NCBI RefSeq assembly: GCF_039851965.1
Contig: NZ_CP156674.1
Span: forward strand, 3,038,001-3,102,000
Source of the DNA: Pseudalkalibacillus hwajinpoensis
GTDB taxonomy: Bacteria; Bacillota; Bacilli; Bacillales; Guptibacillaceae
Reading direction: 5' to 3'
Length of the DNA stretch: 64,000 bases
The translations under genes and the position numbers were made by a program. Shown one piece after another: positions 61,157-64,000 of this stretch. Under the pieces are notes generated by a model. The model saw only the letters and a program-made list of their open reading frames with translations, ran no database searches and was not told the origin of the DNA. Numbering within the stretch: the stretch's first letter is position 1; every line of letters begins with the position of its first letter.

Positions 61157-61919
61157 AGATGGTCAAAACTTTGATCACATAATATTAAAAAATATCAAGC
61201 AATCATTAAAGATATTGTGATTAGTACTATGGGTTCTGAATCTAAACTGCAAGAAGAAATTCTACTTAATGTTTGACACGTGAACTAAAACGGTAAGACC
61301 TCTAACAAATAGTAGCAGTTATGGAATAAGTCCAATAATAATAAAAGCGACACCTAAATCCATTATTAAGGGATTTGTGATTAATGAGCCAACGAATCCC
61401 TTTATCATCAGAGTGAAAATTGGAGCGAGGTTATGCTTTATGTGTAAAAATTTTTTAATGAACTCAAATAAGACAACTAGAAACAAACTTTAATGTAGAG
61501 AAGGTTTGCGATCGAACAGTTACTTACCACCCTGATTATAATGTAAGTGCTATTAAGAAGAATCTTGAAGGAAAAGGAACTTATCAAATTTTTCGGAAAT
61601 TGAATTTGATATGACAATTATCGGTTTGGTTAAGCTATTCAATACAAATGGAATGGCATGAGAAGAGATATTTCAACAAGAACTTCGCTCTAAGAGTGAG
61701 GTCTCTTATGTTGTAGAAAACATATATATAGTAAAATAATTCACCAGTAACTACTAAAAACCTTGATAGAGGTCATATCCTGGTTTTTAGTAACTTTACT
61801 TCACATCCAATTCTTTTGAGAAGGATGAAACAGAAAATTATTAAGTTCATAAGAAGAAAAAAATGGGAATTAAGACGGCGTCCAGAATAGATAAAACTAG
61901 ATTATCTAATGCTTATTAT
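61157..61919. other. 763-bp region with gene remnants and a terminator
   Basis: Stop-broken, protein-like pieces remain, for instance IIKDIVISTMGSESKLQEE near 61200-61258 and NVEKVCDRTVTYHPDYN near 61493-61544. No intact gene is visible. A hairpin closes the stretch at 61753-61791. This appears to be decayed cargo of the island. Confidence 0.55.
61753..61791. terminator. Hairpin, possible terminator
   Basis: Stem ACTAAAAACC/GGTTTTTAGT with a 19-base loop. Confidence 0.5.
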
Positions 61920-63359
61920 CTATACCTTTAGCAACCATCTTAAACCAAGTTTACCTTTTGTACTACTTGAGCTATTTAAACTTGTTTCAGCCAATTCACC
62001 TAACATCTCAGTCAAGGCGTGTTCAAACTCTAAGGTATTATCGTCTGTTCCAGTGAAGGCGTGTACAAGTTCATGCAAAAAGGTTCCGGAAAAGGACTGC
62101 AAATCTTTTAATTGACTACGTTTAATAATAATCCGCTGGTTAGAAGGTTCCCATAAGCCTAGGGCATCACCACCAGTATGATCGTCTGGTCTCATTTTTT
62201 CAGAAACCTTTATACTTTTAATTATTCTGCTTTTCTTAGGAAACCAGTTCATAATAATATCCTTAGTATCGAATACTGCCCTCTCTTTTTTAGTTAAATT
62301 TTTAACATCAATGAACTCGAACTCAAATTTTTCATTCCATTCTTCAGCATAGGTATTTAAATTTCTAAAATTGTTACCTTTAAGATCATGATTGCTTTCT
62401 AACTTACTTGCTAATAAATCGGGAACAGTTATAATTTTTTCTCCATCGTTTTTAGCATAACTTAAAAACTTACCACCATCCATCAGATCCACTGCCCTCA
62501 CAAATATTACTTGTTCCTGGCTGCTTAAAATTCTACAAGCGTGTAGTTGGACATCGATCCAATCTAATTCATCATGAGCATTCCCAGTTTGGATCTTTTC
62601 CAAATCATTAACTAGCTTTCTTGCAAACTCCGGACTCGAGCAATCCATTAAAATAGATTTCACTCTATCTGTGTAAGCTGTTCTTCCTACATTCGTTCGC
62701 TCTCTATTCAAAGACTGTAGCAATTTCTTAGTAGTAGAAGTGATATTATATGAAAACAATAGATTCTCTTCTTCTGCAACACATAGTCCATTTACATAAA
62801 TTCTTGAACGGTTCTTTTTATTTTCTATTAGTGATCCATATTTTGTGCTTTCGATTGTACGTTCTCCTGAATAAACTATAAAGAAATCTTTTGCTTTTTC
62901 TATCTCTTCATCTAACAAACCGGTAAAGATAAATTCGGTTCCAATCATATCAGGATATGTAGGACTGTTTACGATAGCATGTAATGTGACTACATCGTCG
63001 AAATCCCCTTTAGGTGCTTTTTCGATTGTAATATCGCTGAATTTCGATTGGATAAGGACTCCAATTTTTCTCCTATCGAAAGTGGCCATAGCATCTTTTA
63101 AACCAACTCCAAACTTACCAATAACTTTATTAGGATTTTTAACTTTTTCAACATTTTCATTTTGAGTTAAATGTTCATATCTTAATCCTCTTCCTTGGTC
63201 CTTTATGTGCCAATTTCCATCCTTGTTCTTGAAAATAACAGGTTCTTCGTTACCAGTTAGACTTGCCTCATCCAATGCGTTTGCTATTATCTCTCTTAAT
63301 GCGTGAGGAACAGTCCAATGTTCCAATACTTTTTCAATATTCAAATCAAATTTTTTCAT
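61920..63359 (-). CDS. GHKL ATPase-HExxH metallopeptidase fusion protein
   Basis: 479 residues. The N-terminal third is a Hsp90/MORC-like GHKL ATPase: N box REIIANALDEA (22-32), G1 DQGRG (54-58) and G2 GKFGVGLKDA (81-90). A middle segment (about 150-270) resembles a transducer region (GSLIENKKNRSRIYVNGLCV). The C-terminal end has HELVH (429-433), followed by an acidic helix with E444, E446, H447 and E451, a zincin metallopeptidase site. GGAGG precedes the ATG. It is encoded alone, opposite to the ABC-3C operon. I know no characterised system of exactly this build. Confidence 0.85.
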   Translation of the reverse strand: MKKFDLNIEKVLEHWTVPHALREIIANALDEASLTGNEEPVIFKNKDGNWHIKDQGRGLRYEHLTQNENVEKVKNPNKVIGKFGVGLKDAMATFDRRKIGVLIQSKFSDITIEKAPKGDFDDVVTLHAIVNSPTYPDMIGTEFIFTGLLDEEIEKAKDFFIVYSGERTIESTKYGSLIENKKNRSRIYVNGLCVAEEENLLFSYNITSTTKKLLQSLNRERTNVGRTAYTDRVKSILMDCSSPEFARKLVNDLEKIQTGNAHDELDWIDVQLHACRILSSQEQVIFVRAVDLMDGGKFLSYAKNDGEKIITVPDLLASKLESNHDLKGNNFRNLNTYAEEWNEKFEFEFIDVKNLTKKERAVFDTKDIIMNWFPKKSRIIKSIKVSEKMRPDDHTGGDALGLWEPSNQRIIIKRSQLKDLQSFSGTFLHELVHAFTGTDDNTLEFEHALTEMLGELAETSLNSSSSTKGKLGLRWLLKV

Positions 63360-63676
63360 GTATATAAACCTCCACTATTTTTATTTTGAGAAACCTGATA
63401 TTAGTTTTATAATCTTCCTTTTTTAAACTCTAGGATTAAAAGTAGGGGTACTAACGTTTGTCATTTCATTCCACATAGAGTTTTTTCAGTAAACTATCTT
63501 ACTAGAATTCCTGAATATTAACGAATCATTTAACTGTCTCAACTAATTAATATTCAATGGTAACCACTACATAATTTTTAGTTTTCGATAAAATTGTTTT
63601 TAACCCTTTTTTTAACTACGTTTATTTGGAATTTATTGCTAGAATGAAAATGGGGAAAATTTTAGAGGGGGTTCAA
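63360..63676. other. Divergent AT-rich intergenic region
   Basis: 317 bases between the GHKL-peptidase gene and a lipoprotein gene, presumably with both promoters. I see no repeat, RNA motif or reading frame. Confidence 0.5.
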
Positions 63677-64000
63677 ATGAAAAAGAGGAAGGCTTTTTAT
63701 ATCAATGTTTTAGTGGTAATTATTGTTGTCTTAGTCGGGTGTTCTGTTAATGCAGGGGTAACGGATAGGAAAAAAGCAGAGACACTCTTGGCGGAAGGAG
63801 ATCTTGAAGGATCTTTTAAATTTTATGAGGCAGCGTACGAAGAGTCAGAAAAGGAACAAGATAGATATAGTACAAATATTGTAGGGAAGTTAATCGAGGT
63901 AAGTGGGTTATTAGATGCCCAAAAAACAGAAGCAGCTACATACGGGCTTGAAACAGCAGAAAATATGCTATCGGACCAATATGAAAATAGTGAATTCAAA
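63677..64000 (+). CDS. Putative lipoprotein, 3' end outside window
   Basis: 108 residues are visible from ATG 63677 behind GAGGGGG. A signal sequence (FYINVLVVIIVVLVGC) ends in the lipobox LVGC at Cys22. The following region is helical and charged, with TPR-like spacing (AETLLAEGDLEGSFKFYEAA). No stop is reached. Function unknown; it may belong to the island. Confidence 0.75.
   Translation, partial: MKKRKAFYINVLVVIIVVLVGCSVNAGVTDRKKAETLLAEGDLEGSFKFYEAAYEESEKEQDRYSTNIVGKLIEVSGLLDAQKTEAATYGLETAENMLSDQYENSEFK

Noticed and set aside
55541..64000. Right-hand att site of the tRNA-Ala island inside the window
   Set aside because: I found no second copy of GGTTCGAGCCCGCTATGCTC in the remaining sequence, so the island should extend beyond 64 kb.
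1..64000. CRISPR array, rRNA operon, insertion sequence with transposase
   Set aside because: No regularly spaced direct repeats, no rRNA sequence and no transposase were seen; the only complete mobile elements are the intron and the integrase island.

Overview
The window reads as the chromosome of an endospore-forming Bacillaceae. From about 3.9 to 55.2 kb most genes follow the yun/yut/yum/yui/yug order known from Bacillus subtilis: lytH-lipA-yutCDEFGHI-yuzD-yutJ-yuzB-yutK-dapF-yutM, then yumC-ndh, then yuiA-yuiB-yuiC-yuiD-yuiF-yuiH, then yugF-yugI-yuzA-yugJ-pgi-yugN-yugO. Sporulation genes (lytH, a YhcN/YlaJ lipoprotein, yutH, a Spo0E-like phosphatase, a CwlC-like hydrolase) and many Na+-coupled transporters (NhaC tail, two NSS carriers, YuiF) suggest a salt- or alkali-tolerant genus such as Alkalihalobacillus or Pseudalkalibacillus; the genus is an inference.

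Layout. 0-2.1 kb: NhaC tail and a MetPS-type Na+-coupled amino acid importer. 2.1-3.9 kb: a decayed class C-like group II intron placed just behind the metS terminator. 3.9-17.2 kb: lytH, lipA, Fe-S assembly factors (yutI, yutM), dapF and sporulation genes. 17.3-26.8 kb: an inserted sugar island with a LacI regulator, an ABC importer lacking its own ATPase, ThuA, two Gfo/Idh dehydrogenases and two TIM-barrel isomerases. 26.9-40.8 kb: redox enzymes (SDR, YumC, Ndh), Nudix, YuiABCDF, a BtuF-like protein, a molybdopterin oxidoreductase, a PAS-STAS regulator and a spore-type wall hydrolase. 40.8-46 kb: ModBA, a vanadium haloperoxidase/PAP2 protein and LiaFSR. 46-55.2 kb: YugF, a second NSS carrier, YugI, an alcohol dehydrogenase, Pgi, YugN and the YugO K+ channel.

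At 55.46 kb a tRNA-Ala(GGC) marks the edge of a lower-GC island running off the right end. It holds a tyrosine integrase, a three-gene ABC-three-component (ABC-3C) conflict operon (PD-(D/E)xK-like effector, middle component, DUF3732 ATPase with zinc hook), and a 479-residue protein joining a GHKL (Hsp90/MORC-like) ATPase to a HExxH metallopeptidase. The last one is the best candidate in the window for an undescribed defence factor.

Two families of dispersed intergenic repeats (roughly 85-120 bp, palindromic) occur several times and in both orientations. One of them, with the core CCGATTGGTTCAACTAACC, has four good copies between 26.7 and 50.4 kb.
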